Assembly (NCBI RefSeq): GCF_030545015.1
Contig: NZ_CP120653.1
Location: 186,001 to 250,000, forward strand
DNA length: 64,000 nt
Origin: Myroides sp. JBRI-B21084
GTDB taxonomy: Bacteria; Bacteroidota; Bacteroidia; Flavobacteriales; Flavobacteriaceae
Direction of reading: 5' to 3'
In this document: piece by piece, positions 1 through 8,915 of the stretch
How the letters are laid out: each line of letters opens with the position of its first letter
Numbering within the stretch: position 1 is the first letter of the stretch
Program-made: the position numbers and the translations under genes
The notes under the pieces: generated by a model
What the model saw: the letters and a program-made list of their open reading frames with translations, nothing else
Told to the model about the DNA's origin: nothing
Database searches by the model: none

Positions 1-112
1 TCACTTGTTTATTATTTGTTTTGGTGTTCAGTGATTTTCAATTCATCTAGAGCCATCGGTGCTTGACGATCCAATGACTCTGCCTGAACAGAGCGAAGTT
101 AAAGCTTAGTTA

Positions 113-648
113 TTGTGCGCAGTACTTATTTGAATTTGTATTTTTCTAATTCAATTGCCTCTTCATCAAAATAGTTTTTGAATTTTTCTGATAAATCTTT
201 GCTTTTAAATTTCATAATCGTGTATGAACTATCCCAAGCTGTAATCTCGAAAATTGAATTTTTTATTTGGAAATTATTTACTTCCCATACATCGTCATTT
301 CCTTCTACAAATGGAAAATTATGTTTGTCAAAAATTGGTTTCTCATTTTTATTAACCGCAGAAATAATTCCCCAGATTATTTGTATATCTGATTCTACAA
401 CAGTTTTAAAATCTTCGATTGTCGGTGTAAAATAATCTTCACGAAAATCAATAGGTAAGGTTACTCCTAGGTAATCAGCATAATTGATTACGTCTAAATC
501 TGAAAGGAACCAATTATATTCTGAAATATCTATCCAATCAGATGCTAACAGATTGTATAAGTTGGTATGATATCTTAATTTTTTAGTATTCTTTATTATC
601 CAATTCATAGACGATAGTTATCAGTTAGTGAGGTAGTGTTGCGCACAA
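113..648. repeat. short inverted repeat pair bracketing the first gene
   Basis: TTGTGCGCAGTACT at 113-126 and, reading the opposite strand, TTGTGCGCAACACT at 648-635. Twelve of 14 positions match. The left copy touches the stop codon and the right copy lies about 30 bp upstream of the start. No transposase is present. Confidence 0.4.
126..608 (-). CDS. hypothetical protein, possible mobile single-gene cassette
   Basis: A 160-residue soluble protein that I do not recognise. It is acidic and rich in aromatic residues, with no signal peptide or membrane segment. Size and composition resemble the small immunity or SMI1-like accessory proteins of Bacteroidota, but no motif confirms this. The ATG start is at 606-608. 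The gene stands alone and is bracketed by a 14-bp imperfect inverted repeat (TTGTGCGCA core at 113-121 and 640-648), and the sequence just outside is richer in G+C than its surroundings. This suggests an acquired unit. Function unknown. Confidence 0.6.
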   Translation of the reverse strand: MNWIIKNTKKLRYHTNLYNLLASDWIDISEYNWFLSDLDVINYADYLGVTLPIDFREDYFTPTIEDFKTVVESDIQIIWGIISAVNKNEKPIFDKHNFPFVEGNDDVWEVNNFQIKNSIFEITAWDSSYTIMKFKSKDLSEKFKNYFDEEAIELEKYKFK

Positions 649-814
649 CGGGGCGTCGGCTTTGCGAAGCTCGCGAGGAAACAAGCGCATCGTGCGGTGT
701 AGGTGCTACATTACCCAAATATACAAAAGTTTTTTAGGAGTTGTTAAATTAAAAAATTATGAAAGTAGGGGATAAGTGTGTTTTTTAAAACTATAAATAA
801 GAAAGTAGTTAAAA
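609..814. other. intergenic, no gene seen
   Basis: Holds the right inverted-repeat arm and then a G+C-rich stretch (about 649-710) unlike the AT-rich background. The rest is AT-rich spacer before the tRNA terminator. No ORF or RNA gene is recognised. Confidence 0.5.
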
Positions 815-848
815 CAAAAAAATCTGAAGCTTAGCTTCAGATTTTTTA
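815..848 (-). terminator. terminator of the tRNA array
   Basis: Near-perfect hairpin AATCTGAAGC / GCTTCAGATT with a TTA loop, flanked by A and T runs. It lies just downstream of the last tRNA on the minus strand. Confidence 0.8.
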
Positions 849-870
849 AAACTCTATTAAATGGTCGTAG

Positions 871-956
871 TACTCAAGGCGGGACTTGAACCCGCACGAA
901 CATTACTGTTCACTGGATTTTAAGTCCAGCGTGTCTACCAATTCCACCACTCGAGC
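871..956 (-). tRNA. tRNA-Leu(UAA), copy 1
   Basis: Read on the minus strand this is an 86-nt class II tRNA with an extended variable arm. The anticodon loop is ACTTAAAAT (anticodon UAA) and the T arm contains GGTTCAAGTCC. The acceptor stem pairs over 7 bp with G-U wobbles, with discriminator A at 871. It is the last gene of a Leu-Gly-Leu-Gly-Leu array and identical to the other two Leu copies by eye. CCA is not encoded. Confidence 0.95.
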
Positions 957-972
957 AAATGAATAGAATTTG

Positions 973-1045
973 AGCGAAAAACGGGGTTCGAACCCGCGAC
1001 CTCAACCTTGGCAAGGTTGCGCTCTACCAACTGAGCTATTTTCGC
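973..1045 (-). tRNA. tRNA-Gly(GCC), copy 1
   Basis: A 73-nt minus-strand tRNA. The anticodon loop is CTTGCCAAG (anticodon GCC), the acceptor stem is GCGAAAA/TTTTCGC, the D arm is AGCTCAGTTGGTAGAGC and the T loop is GTTCGAACC. It is identical to the second Gly copy at 1170-1242. Confidence 0.95.
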
Positions 1046-1068
1046 AAATACATAAAAAAAAACGTTAG

Positions 1069-1154
1069 TACTCAAGGCGGGACTTGAACCCGCACGAACA
1101 TTACTGTTCACTGGATTTTAAGTCCAGCGTGTCTACCAATTCCACCACTCGAGC
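1069..1154 (-). tRNA. tRNA-Leu(UAA), copy 2
   Basis: Same 86-nt sequence as the copies at 871-956 and 1308-1393, anticodon UAA. It lies between the two Gly genes. The spacers differ between copies, so only the tRNA genes and a few flanking bases are conserved. Confidence 0.95.
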
Positions 1155-1169
1155 AGTTGTAGTAACGTG

Positions 1170-1242
1170 AGCGAAAAACGGGGTTCGAACCCGCGACCTC
1201 AACCTTGGCAAGGTTGCGCTCTACCAACTGAGCTATTTTCGC
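1170..1242 (-). tRNA. tRNA-Gly(GCC), copy 2
   Basis: Identical to the Gly gene at 973-1045. Anticodon GCC, 73 nt, no encoded CCA. Confidence 0.95.
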
Positions 1243-1307
1243 AATTCATATTTTTTTTTGAACGTGTTGCAAAATTATTAAAAAAAATAATATTTGCAAA
1301 TAAAAAG

Positions 1308-1393
1308 TACTCAAGGCGGGACTTGAACCCGCACGAACATTACTGTTCACTGGATTTTAAGTCCAGCGTGTCTACCAATTCCACCACTCGAGC
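1308..1393 (-). tRNA. tRNA-Leu(UAA), copy 3
   Basis: First gene of the minus-strand tRNA array. Same sequence as copies 1 and 2. A TTG-N19-TATATTTG promoter lies about 40 bp upstream. Confidence 0.95.
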
Positions 1394-1435
1394 AAAGAAC
1401 GTGCAACAAGTTTGTTTATTACTGTATTGCGAGTG

Positions 1436-1465
1436 CAAATATATAAGCTTTATTTTATTTTACAA
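1436..1465 (-). promoter_or_regulatory. promoter of the tRNA array
   Basis: On the minus strand, TTG (1465-1463) is followed after 19 bp by TATATTTG (1443-1436). This matches the Bacteroidota -33/-7 consensus TTTG/TAnnTTTG. The predicted transcript start lies about 35 bp before the first tRNA. Confidence 0.65.
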
Positions 1466-1573
1466 GGGATTTTTTAAACTTATTTGTAATTATTTTTTAA
1501 CGTTTTGATTTTCTTGTATATATAAATTAATTTTTTTTTGTGTTGTTTGTTTTTTTTGCTGTTTGTATCAAAA

Positions 1574-1609
1574 AAAGAAGAAGCATTGCGGTGTGCAATG
1601 CTTCTTTTT
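1574..1609 (-). terminator. terminator downstream of accD
   Basis: Hairpin GAAGCATTGC / GCAATGCTTC with a 5-nt loop between an A run and a T run, directly after the accD stop codon. The A and T runs on both sides would let it work in either direction. Confidence 0.8.
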
Positions 1610-2464
1610 TTATCGGATAGGTTGGTTTAAAACCAAATCTATATAAAGGTTTACTTTGTCTTTTAGTTGTTTTCTGTGAACTACAAAATCTAAAAATCCG
1701 TGTTCTAACAAAAATTCCGATGTTTGAAAACCATCTGGTAAGTCTTTACCGGTGGTATCTTTTACAATACGTGGTCCTGCAAAACCAATCAATGCTCCTG
1801 GTTCGGCTATATTTATATCACCTAACATGGCATATGACGCAGTTGTACCACCAGTAGTTGGATCGGTACATAACGATATGTAAGGTATTTTAGCATCGGC
1901 TAACAATGATAATTTTGCCGAAGTTTTTGCCATTTGCATTAATGAATAAGCAGCTTCCATCATACGTGCTCCACCTGATTTTGATATCATCATAAACGGG
2001 ATGTTGTGTTTAATAGAATAATCAATACCGCGGGCTATTTTTTCACCTACTACAGATCCCATTGATCCGCCAATAAAAGCAAAATCCATACACGCCACTA
2101 CTAAATCGGCACCTTTTGATTTACCTACTGCAACACGTACCGCATCTTTTAATTTGGTTTTGTCTTTCGCCTCTTTTAAACGATCTACGTATTTTTTAGT
2201 GTCGGTAAACTTTAAAGGGTCTTTGGCTGTAATTGTTCCAAATAATTCTTTAAATTCATTGTTATCAAACAATATTTCAAAATATTCTTTGCTGCCAATA
2301 CGTACGTGGTAATCATCTTCTGGTGAAATCCAAAGATTTCTAGCCAATTCGTCTGATTCTATAATTTTTCCGGTTGGCGATTTGTACCACAAACCTTTGG
2401 GCGTGTCTTTTTTATCTTCGGTTGGGGTTGTAATTCCCTTTTCTTTTCTTTTAAACCAAGCCAT
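1610..2464 (-). CDS. accD: acetyl-CoA carboxylase carboxyltransferase subunit beta
   Basis: The beta half of the carboxyltransferase that moves CO2 from biotin-BCCP to acetyl-CoA, the committed step of fatty acid synthesis in the cytosol. The 284-residue length and crotonase-type core fit the family: [14 protein letters not shown] around residue 130, SGGARMMEA, and [16 protein letters not shown], which supplies the oxyanion glycines. The usual N-terminal four-cysteine zinc ribbon has lost its cysteines. At residues about 26-50 the sequence reads WYKSPTGKI and [10 protein letters not shown] where CxxC pairs are expected. From memory this is the normal flavobacterial form, so it is not damage. 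It lies downstream of fbaA with a 31-bp gap, probably co-transcribed. Confidence 0.95.
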   Translation of the reverse strand: MAWFKRKEKGITTPTEDKKDTPKGLWYKSPTGKIIESDELARNLWISPEDDYHVRIGSKEYFEILFDNNEFKELFGTITAKDPLKFTDTKKYVDRLKEAKDKTKLKDAVRVAVGKSKGADLVVACMDFAFIGGSMGSVVGEKIARGIDYSIKHNIPFMMISKSGGARMMEAAYSLMQMAKTSAKLSLLADAKIPYISLCTDPTTGGTTASYAMLGDINIAEPGALIGFAGPRIVKDTTGKDLPDGFQTSEFLLEHGFLDFVVHRKQLKDKVNLYIDLVLNQPIR

Positions 2465-2495
2465 ATTATTTATTTTAAGGTTTTAAGTTGTATCG

Positions 2496-3563
2496 TTATA
2501 AAGTGTTTACGTTGTTTAAATCGGCAAATGCTTGTTCTAAACGTGTGTTAAATGTTAATTCAGCTTCACGCATCCATTTACGTGGATCGTAGTATTTTTT
2601 ATTAGGTACATCGTCGCCTTCTGGATTTCCTATTTGTGTCATTAAATAGTCTTTTTTAGCTAAAATGTAATCGCGGGCACCTTCTGTAAAAGCAAATTGT
2701 AAATCGGTATCAATATTCATTTTAATTACTCCATATGAAATTGCTTCACGAATTTCTTCTAAAGTTGAACCTGATCCACCGTGAAATACAAAATCTACAG
2801 GGTTGTTTTTTGTATTGAATTTTTCTTGAACGAATTTTTGAGAATTGTCTAGAATTTTCGGAGTTAATTTTACGTTTCCTGGTTTGTAAACACCGTGTAC
2901 GTTACCAAAAGCAGCTGCAATGGTAAAACGTGGCGATATTTTCATTAATTCTTCGTAGGCGAATGATACTTCTTCTGGTTGGGTGTATAGTTTTGATGAA
3001 TCTACACCAGTATTGTCTACTCCGTCTTCTTCACCACCTGTAATTCCTAATTCAATTTCTAAAGTCATACCCATTTTGCTCATGCGCTCTAAGTATTTTT
3101 TAGAAATAGCAATGTTTTCTTCTATTGGTTCTTCAGATAAATCAATCATGTGCGATGAAAATAATGGTTTACCTGTTTGTTTAAAGAATGCTTCGCTGGC
3201 ATCTAATAAACCGTCAATCCAAGGCAATAATTTTTTTGCACAGTGGTCTGTGTGTAAAATTACAGTAGCACCGTATAATTCGGCTAATTCATGTATTTGT
3301 TTAGCACCGGCAATAGATCCTGCAATAGCTGCACGCTCGTTTTCGTTACTTAGGCCTTTTCCTGCCATGTACAAACCGCCACCGTTTGAGAATTGAATAA
3401 TTACGGGTGCGTTTAATTTTGCAGCTGTTTCTAAAACACCGTTAATAGTGCTAGACGATGTTACGTTTACTGCTGGTAAAGCAAATCCTTTTTCTTTTGC
3501 GTAATTAAATATTTCTTGAACTTGATCGCCTGTTGCTACACCGGGCTTAATAGTATGTGCCAT
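2496..3563 (-). CDS. fbaA: class II fructose-bisphosphate aldolase
   Basis: Zinc-dependent aldolase that splits fructose 1,6-bisphosphate into DHAP and glyceraldehyde 3-phosphate, acting in glycolysis and gluconeogenesis in the cytosol. The 355 residues are the normal length for the FbaA (class IIA) type. Visible motifs are HTDHC (zinc and catalytic residues, about residue 105), EIELGITGGEEDG (about 170), NVHGVYKPGNV and VFHGGSGS (phosphate and zinc binding), and MNIDTDLQ. The ATG start at 3561-3563 gives MAHTIKPG, a typical N-terminus. It precedes accD on the same strand. Confidence 0.97.
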   Translation of the reverse strand: MAHTIKPGVATGDQVQEIFNYAKEKGFALPAVNVTSSSTINGVLETAAKLNAPVIIQFSNGGGLYMAGKGLSNENERAAIAGSIAGAKQIHELAELYGATVILHTDHCAKKLLPWIDGLLDASEAFFKQTGKPLFSSHMIDLSEEPIEENIAISKKYLERMSKMGMTLEIELGITGGEEDGVDNTGVDSSKLYTQPEEVSFAYEELMKISPRFTIAAAFGNVHGVYKPGNVKLTPKILDNSQKFVQEKFNTKNNPVDFVFHGGSGSTLEEIREAISYGVIKMNIDTDLQFAFTEGARDYILAKKDYLMTQIGNPEGDDVPNKKYYDPRKWMREAELTFNTRLEQAFADLNNVNTL

Positions 3564-3623
3564 ATGAATAGGTTGTGTGTTTTTAATTTTAATATAATTT
3601 AGCTTACAAAAATAGTAATTTTA

Positions 3624-6176
3624 TTAAAACGGATAATTAATTCCGACATTTAAAACGGTTTTACTTAAATTCCACTCTTTAAACCATTTATTGCCAGGGT
3701 TATTTGCGGGGTTGTAGGTTTTAAATCCTAAATCACATCGAATTACAAAAAAAGAAAAATCGTAACGGATGCCTAAACCGGTTCCTAACGCTATATCTTG
3801 CAACGATTTTAGTCCGTTAAAGGTCATTTCTTCATCTTTAACATTGTCAAAAGCGTTCCAAATATTACCTGCATCGGCAAAAAGGGCTACATTCCAAGGA
3901 CCTGTTACATTAAAACGGTATTCGGCATTAAAAGCTAATTTCATATTTGCTTCGTTAAAATCTAAAATTCCGCCGCTGCGTCCAGGGCCTAAACGGTATG
4001 ATTGCCAAGCGCGGTTATCATTTGTTCCGCCTGCAAAATAACTGCGTGAAAAGGGAATATTGTCTGAATTGCCTACGGGTAGTGCCAATCCTGCAAATGC
4101 ACGTAATGCCACTATTTTTTGTCGACCTAAATCTATGTATTTAACAAAATCTACTTCACCTTTAATATATTGTGAATAAGCTACATCTAAAATAGTGGTT
4201 TTGCCTGCTGTATTTACTTTCGCGTTTGATTTGGTTAATAAATTTAATAAACTACCTGCCGACTCAATTTTTGTTCGAAAACTTATAAAATCTTGATCTT
4301 TATAGTTAAATCTATCTGAATAGGTGTAAACAATGTTGCTGGCAAGTATTAAGTTGTTCTCTGTTAAACGCGTTTTACGTTCGTCTATACTTAATACACT
4401 GTTGTATTGGTCATTATTTGTTGGTGTGCTTCTATTTAAAACATCGGTTATAAAGGCATCGGTACCTGGGTTGCCAATTATTAAATTGCCGTTTGCATCA
4501 ACATAAGCTGGGTTAGTATTTGTGTTTTGTGCTATTTCATTTAACCTGTTGTAACTTGATCTGTAAATATTGAAATAGTTGTTTGGATTCATGTTGCGTA
4601 CAAATTGCAAGTTAAAAACATCAAAAGTAATGGTGTTCCTGCGTTTGTATGACCACGTGTAATTGTACACTCCTGTTACGTTTTGCTTATCTAAACCTAT
4701 ATTTTGTTGGTTAAAAAAACCTATACTTAATGTAGTGTTTGGAAATGAAGTTCTATCTATTATTTTTTCTATTTGGTTAGAAAAAAATAAAAATCGTGGA
4801 AAGGTTAATTTTACATTTGCTCCGTACTCAAAAATATCAAAAAACGTATTTTGATTACTTCGGTATCTTGATGCAGACGAACCAATATTACCGCGTATGC
4901 CAACATCTAAAATTTCGGCACCTTTAAATAAATTTCTAAATAAAAAACCTACACTACCTTCTATACCAAAATCTTGAATGGTAGAATGACTTAAATCGAT
5001 AGTTGGGTTAAATTGTATTCTTTTACGTGGGTTTAACGTAACGTTGGCAATTAAACTTTGTCCTAAACTATCTGTAGTATCAGGAACATACTCTATAGTA
5101 GGGTAGTTAAAAACCTTTAAATTACTTAACGAGCGCGAAGTTATTAAACGGCGTGTATCTGAAAAATAAGTATCTTTATCAATAAAAATGGCGTTGCGCA
5201 ATACTTTTGGTTTGTAACTTAAAGTTCCTTTACTGTATATATTTATGTTTTTATAGGTTACAGTATCGGTTATTTGTGTAGCTTCTTCGGCTACATTACT
5301 TGTATAAAGGTTTACGCTGCTAATTTTATAAAGTTTAAAAGGCTCGGTAGTTAAAGTATCTCCTTGTTTAATTGTTTTATCGTCAATAGTTAAAAAAACA
5401 TCGGCTGTATGGTTGTTTTTTAAGGTATCAACTACATAGTTAATATAAGTTCTTTGAAAATCGTAACCGCCGTTGTTTCTAATAAAAGTAGTAATTCGGT
5501 CGCGTTCTTCATCTAACTTTGCGGCGTTATATGTATCACCTTTTTTTAATATACTAGGGCGTTTGTTGGTTTTGTAAAGTGAATCTAATGCTGCCGATTG
5601 TACTTGCACCGAAATACTATCGTACACATAAGGCTTACCTGTTGTTACGTGGTAGTTTGCTTTTATTTTTTTTGGATGTAAGCTATCTAATGTATAACTT
5701 ACTTTTGTGTTGAAATATCCTTGATTAAAATAATAATTTTTTAAACGAATAAGTGATTTTTTAGTGCGTTCGTTATTATAAAGCACAGGTGCTTCGCCTA
5801 AATCTTTTAAAGTTCTACTTAAACCTGATACAAAAAACGATGTTCCCAAGCGATCTACTTGTTTAGCCGATAGTAAATTAGTTAAAAAACGTTCGCTTTT
5901 GCGGTGTTTGTCTAACCACGCTTGGTAGCTAGAGTCGGGATTTACCTTTGCAGCATTATACATTTGCAAACGCAAGCGATACCCTAACACATTGCTGTTT
6001 GGTTGCTGATACAGTAAATTAGTAATGTTTTCGTTGGTTTCTTTTTTATTATTTATAATAATTTCGTTTTCTAAAAGCAGGCGTTCATTACTAGGCACAC
6101 GCTTTGTAACCGAACAAGCTAAAAAAAAGCTGGTTATTATAGCAATAAGTACTATTTTTGATAAATTATTTTTCAA
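3624..6176 (-). CDS. TamL-type BamA/TamA family outer membrane lipoprotein
   Basis: An Omp85-superfamily outer membrane protein of 850 residues. The N-terminus is a lipoprotein signal with the lipobox LACS (Cys at about 21). POTRA-like repeats follow to about residue 430 (for example the LRNAIFIDKDTYFSDTRRL segment), and then a 16-strand-type C-terminal barrel with FSRSYFAGGTNDNRAW, similar to the conserved loop-6 region, ending in an aromatic residue. Bacteroidota carry this lipidated TamA homologue (TamL), implicated in outer-membrane assembly together with TamB. It is divergent from the SpoU-family methyltransferase gene. The assignment to TamL rather than another Omp85 rests on length and lipobox. 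Confidence 0.85.
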   Translation of the reverse strand: MKNNLSKIVLIAIITSFFLACSVTKRVPSNERLLLENEIIINNKKETNENITNLLYQQPNSNVLGYRLRLQMYNAAKVNPDSSYQAWLDKHRKSERFLTNLLSAKQVDRLGTSFFVSGLSRTLKDLGEAPVLYNNERTKKSLIRLKNYYFNQGYFNTKVSYTLDSLHPKKIKANYHVTTGKPYVYDSISVQVQSAALDSLYKTNKRPSILKKGDTYNAAKLDEERDRITTFIRNNGGYDFQRTYINYVVDTLKNNHTADVFLTIDDKTIKQGDTLTTEPFKLYKISSVNLYTSNVAEEATQITDTVTYKNINIYSKGTLSYKPKVLRNAIFIDKDTYFSDTRRLITSRSLSNLKVFNYPTIEYVPDTTDSLGQSLIANVTLNPRKRIQFNPTIDLSHSTIQDFGIEGSVGFLFRNLFKGAEILDVGIRGNIGSSASRYRSNQNTFFDIFEYGANVKLTFPRFLFFSNQIEKIIDRTSFPNTTLSIGFFNQQNIGLDKQNVTGVYNYTWSYKRRNTITFDVFNLQFVRNMNPNNYFNIYRSSYNRLNEIAQNTNTNPAYVDANGNLIIGNPGTDAFITDVLNRSTPTNNDQYNSVLSIDERKTRLTENNLILASNIVYTYSDRFNYKDQDFISFRTKIESAGSLLNLLTKSNAKVNTAGKTTILDVAYSQYIKGEVDFVKYIDLGRQKIVALRAFAGLALPVGNSDNIPFSRSYFAGGTNDNRAWQSYRLGPGRSGGILDFNEANMKLAFNAEYRFNVTGPWNVALFADAGNIWNAFDNVKDEEMTFNGLKSLQDIALGTGLGIRYDFSFFVIRCDLGFKTYNPANNPGNKWFKEWNLSKTVLNVGINYPF

Positions 6177-6217
6177 GTTAAATCTATTTCAATAGGTAAA
6201 ATTACAATTTTTTACGA

Positions 6218-6946
6218 ATGCTTACTAAGAACCAAATCAAATATATAACACAATTCAAACAAAAAAAGTTTCGCGATACCCATCAGGTTTTTGTTGCCGA
6301 AGGTTTTAAAGTGATTCATGAATTGCTACAAGCTAACATTTCTGTAGTGCAAATTTACACTACAAAGCAATTGCAATTTAATGTTTTAAAAGAATTTGTT
6401 ACTGAAATTACCGATTCTGAATTAAAAAAAATATCATTTTTAACAACACCTAACGAATGTTTAGCCGTTTTTAAAATGAAAACAGTGCAACCACCAGCTA
6501 AAAATTCTTTAAAAGTAGCTTTAAGCGATGTACGCGACCCAGGTAATTTAGGAACCATTATACGTTTATGCGATTGGTTTGGTGTTACCGATTTAATTTG
6601 TAGCAACGATACGGTTGATGTGTACAACCCCAAAGTGGTACAAGCAACCATGGGTTCGTTAACGCGTGTTAATGTATTTTATACCAATTTAGCTGATTAT
6701 TTAAAGAATACAAACGAACCTGTTTTTGGTACGTTTATGAACGGCGATAATATTTACAAAACCAATTTGCCAAACAACGGAATTATTGTAATGGGTAACG
6801 AAGCTAACGGAATTTTACCCGAAATTGAAACTTTAGTTACGCAACGCATTTCTATACCGCGTTTTGGCAATTTACAGCAAACCGAAAGTTTAAACGTAGC
6901 TACAGCAACCGCTGTTATTTTAAGCGAGTTTAAAAGGAATGAATAG
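6218..6946 (+). CDS. TrmH/SpoU-family RNA methyltransferase
   Basis: Predicted SAM-dependent 2'-O-methyltransferase of rRNA or tRNA with the SPOUT trefoil-knot fold. At 242 residues it has an N-terminal substrate-binding part and all three SpoU motifs: DVRDPGNLGTIIR (about residue 108), IVMGNEANGI (about 190) and IPRFGNLQQTESLNVATATA (C-terminal knot). The short KNQIKYITQFKQKKFR start matches the TrmH/RlmB-like group of flavobacteria. The substrate cannot be decided from sequence. It is divergent from tamL with only 41 bp between them. Confidence 0.9.
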   Translation: MLTKNQIKYITQFKQKKFRDTHQVFVAEGFKVIHELLQANISVVQIYTTKQLQFNVLKEFVTEITDSELKKISFLTTPNECLAVFKMKTVQPPAKNSLKVALSDVRDPGNLGTIIRLCDWFGVTDLICSNDTVDVYNPKVVQATMGSLTRVNVFYTNLADYLKNTNEPVFGTFMNGDNIYKTNLPNNGIIVMGNEANGILPEIETLVTQRISIPRFGNLQQTESLNVATATAVILSEFKRNE

Positions 6947-6975
6947 TTTTTATTAATTATGTAAACCAATTAATT

Positions 6976-7356
6976 ATGAAGATATTTGTAACCCTTGCAA
7001 TAGTGTTTATTTCACAGTTAGGAAATGCTCAAATTTATAGTACCGAAAAACAAGCAGCTCAGAATAAATTTAAAAAAAAGAATGCTTATAAAGAATTTTT
7101 TGATGATGCAGTAAAATCAAATGCCTATCATTTGATAGTAGCGTTAATTGAGGAAAATCCGCAGGCAGTGATTGATCAAATTGAAGGTAAAGGGCAATTT
7201 TCATATCAAGGTTTTCTTGAAATGTCTACTACCGTTAAAGTTGAAAAGGCATTGCAAATGCTAGAAAATAATCGTTTAAAAGGTAGTATTTATAAAGATT
7301 TAAAAAAATATTTGAAGAAACACATTAAAAAACAAAAGAAAAATCCTGCAAGTTAA
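6976..7356 (+). CDS. hypothetical secreted or periplasmic small protein
   Basis: A 126-residue protein with a clear N-terminal signal peptide (MKIFVTLAIVFISQLGNAQ), then a Lys-rich, mostly helical domain and a very basic C-terminus (KKYLKKHIKKQKKN). I do not recognise a family. It follows the SpoU methyltransferase by 29 bp, so it may be co-transcribed with it. The stop codon lies inside the terminator hairpin. Confidence 0.7.
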   Translation: MKIFVTLAIVFISQLGNAQIYSTEKQAAQNKFKKKNAYKEFFDDAVKSNAYHLIVALIEENPQAVIDQIEGKGQFSYQGFLEMSTTVKVEKALQMLENNRLKGSIYKDLKKYLKKHIKKQKKNPAS

Positions 7357-7373
7357 ATTTGCAGGATTTTTTT
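7341..7373 (+). terminator. terminator overlapping the gene end
   Basis: AAATCCTGCAA / TTTGCAGGATTTT hairpin with a short AT loop that contains the TAA stop, followed by a T run. It could also serve the convergent gene at 7406. Confidence 0.8.
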
Positions 7374-7405
7374 ATCTTTTGGTTAAAAACTAATAATTAA
7401 AACCA

Positions 7406-8119
7406 TTAATGAACAGTGAAATTAATAAATACACCACGTGTTTTCATTGATTCAATATCGCCAGTCCATGGGCTGTTCGAATTTTTATCACGAATTAATT
7501 CGTCTTGTAAACCAAACACTCCACGTATAGAAGGTGTAAATTTAAAATGTTCAAAATAAAAATCAATACCAACACCTAATTCATAATTAGCTGTCCATTT
7601 TTTCATTCTAAATTGGCCTTGGTAGTTATCGTCTTTAGATGTTTCGTTGCTGCTTAAATTTAAAGTTTGCGATAAACCTGTTAAAATGTACGGACGAATG
7701 TTTCCGGCTCTTAAAGCGGAAAATTTAAGCAATAACGGAAAATGTATGTACGTAGCTGGTACATCGCGTGTGTTTTGATCGGGATTTGTAATATGTGGAT
7801 AAATTAACTTTCTACGGGTATAATACAATCCAGGTTCAAAACGCAAATCTAAATACTCCATTAAACGTAAATTGCCCACTAAACCTACATTAAAACCGGT
7901 TGAAGGTTCTACTAAAATTTCATTACTTCCATTTTTATCGTAAAAACTTTTAGAATAATCAATCTTAAAATTATACGAACTACAACCTAGAAAATATCCG
8001 TAATGCACACGTTGTTGGTCCCAGTTTTGCTGGTTACGGTAAGGGTTTTTACCAAACATACCTTGTGCAAAAGTGTTTGCAGATACAAATAAACAAAAGG
8101 CAATTAATAAATTTTTCAT
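7406..8119 (-). CDS. porT: PorT-family outer membrane protein (putative T9SS PorT/SprT)
   Basis: A 237-residue protein with a signal peptide (ending NTFAQ) followed by an eight-strand-type outer membrane beta barrel (alternating aromatic strands, C-terminal FINFTVH). Features such as VHYGYFLGCSSYNFKI and LRFEPGLYYTRRKL fit PorT/SprT, a type IX secretion and gliding component of Bacteroidota. The position directly after ubiE (3-bp gap) is, as I recall, a recurrent arrangement for porT. A generic PorT-like barrel remains possible. Confidence 0.65.
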   Translation of the reverse strand: MKNLLIAFCLFVSANTFAQGMFGKNPYRNQQNWDQQRVHYGYFLGCSSYNFKIDYSKSFYDKNGSNEILVEPSTGFNVGLVGNLRLMEYLDLRFEPGLYYTRRKLIYPHITNPDQNTRDVPATYIHFPLLLKFSALRAGNIRPYILTGLSQTLNLSSNETSKDDNYQGQFRMKKWTANYELGVGIDFYFEHFKFTPSIRGVFGLQDELIRDKNSNSPWTGDIESMKTRGVFINFTVH

Positions 8120-8122
8120 ATT

Positions 8123-8851
8123 TTATTTTGATGCTGAATAAATTGTTGCAACTCCCATGGTTTGTGGGTTATGCTTTACATTTTTAAATCCTACTTTTCG
8201 TAAAATGGCATTTAATTGTTCACCATACGGAAAATTTTGTGCCGATTCTGATAAATATTCGTAGGCTTTTTTATCTTTTGAAAACATTTTACCAATTAAT
8301 GGCATTAGGGTTTTCATATAAAAATTGTAGCCCTGTTTAAACGGAAATTTAGTTGGAACCGAAGTTTCTAAGATAACAAAAATTCCGTTTGGTTTTAACA
8401 CTCGTGCAATTTCAGATAAACCTTTTTCTAAATTTTCAAAATTGCGCACACCAAAAGCAACGGTAATTGCATCAAAAGTATTGTCTTGAAAAGGTAAATT
8501 TTCAGAATCGCCTTGAATCATTTCAATAGTTTGTTGAAGGTTTAAAGCCTTAATTTTGGCTTTACCTACTTCTAACATACCAGCCGAAAGATCTAACCCA
8601 ACAATGCGCTTTGCATTTGATTTTGCCAATAAAATAGCTAAATCGCCTGTACCAGTTGCTATATCTAAAATAGATTCGGGGTTTGTGCTTGATACCATTT
8701 TTAATACGTTACGACGCCAACCTTGATCGGTTCCTAATGATATCATACGGTTTAAACTGTCGTAATTTCCCGAAATAGTATCGAACATTTGTTCAACTTG
8801 CTGTTTTTTACCTAAATTAGAATCTTTATATGGATTGATTTGTTCCGACAT
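8123..8851 (-). CDS. ubiE: demethylmenaquinone methyltransferase
   Basis: A class I SAM-dependent methyltransferase making the last step of menaquinone synthesis (MenG activity); menaquinone is the usual quinone of this phylum. The 242 residues carry the family's signature blocks: [19 protein letters not shown] (about residue 22), the SAM motif [12 protein letters not shown] (about 60), [16 protein letters not shown] and VAFGVRNF (about 130), and the C-terminal [10 protein letters not shown] minus-strand TATATTTG element sits at 8876-8869, a plausible -7 box. It is followed by porT after 3 bp, so the two are one operon. Confidence 0.95.
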   Translation of the reverse strand: MSEQINPYKDSNLGKKQQVEQMFDTISGNYDSLNRMISLGTDQGWRRNVLKMVSSTNPESILDIATGTGDLAILLAKSNAKRIVGLDLSAGMLEVGKAKIKALNLQQTIEMIQGDSENLPFQDNTFDAITVAFGVRNFENLEKGLSEIARVLKPNGIFVILETSVPTKFPFKQGYNFYMKTLMPLIGKMFSKDKKAYEYLSESAQNFPYGEQLNAILRKVGFKNVKHNPQTMGVATIYSASK

Positions 8852-8915
8852 TTTTAATGAAATTTTTACAAATATAATTATAATACTTAATTGCTTAACG
8901 GTATTGTGTAGGGTT

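Noticed and set aside
600..710. Integron attC-like site near the first gene
   Set aside because: The G+C-rich stretch lacks paired GTTRRRY/RYYYAAC core sites, there is no integrase, and only one gene is involved.
871..1393. Regularly spaced identical repeats, CRISPR-like at first sight
   Set aside because: They are complete tRNA-Leu and tRNA-Gly genes that fold properly. The spacing and unit length are wrong for CRISPR and no cas gene is present.
1167..1508. 113-codon plus-strand ORF
   Set aside because: It runs across tRNA genes on the opposite strand and is an artefact of their sequence.
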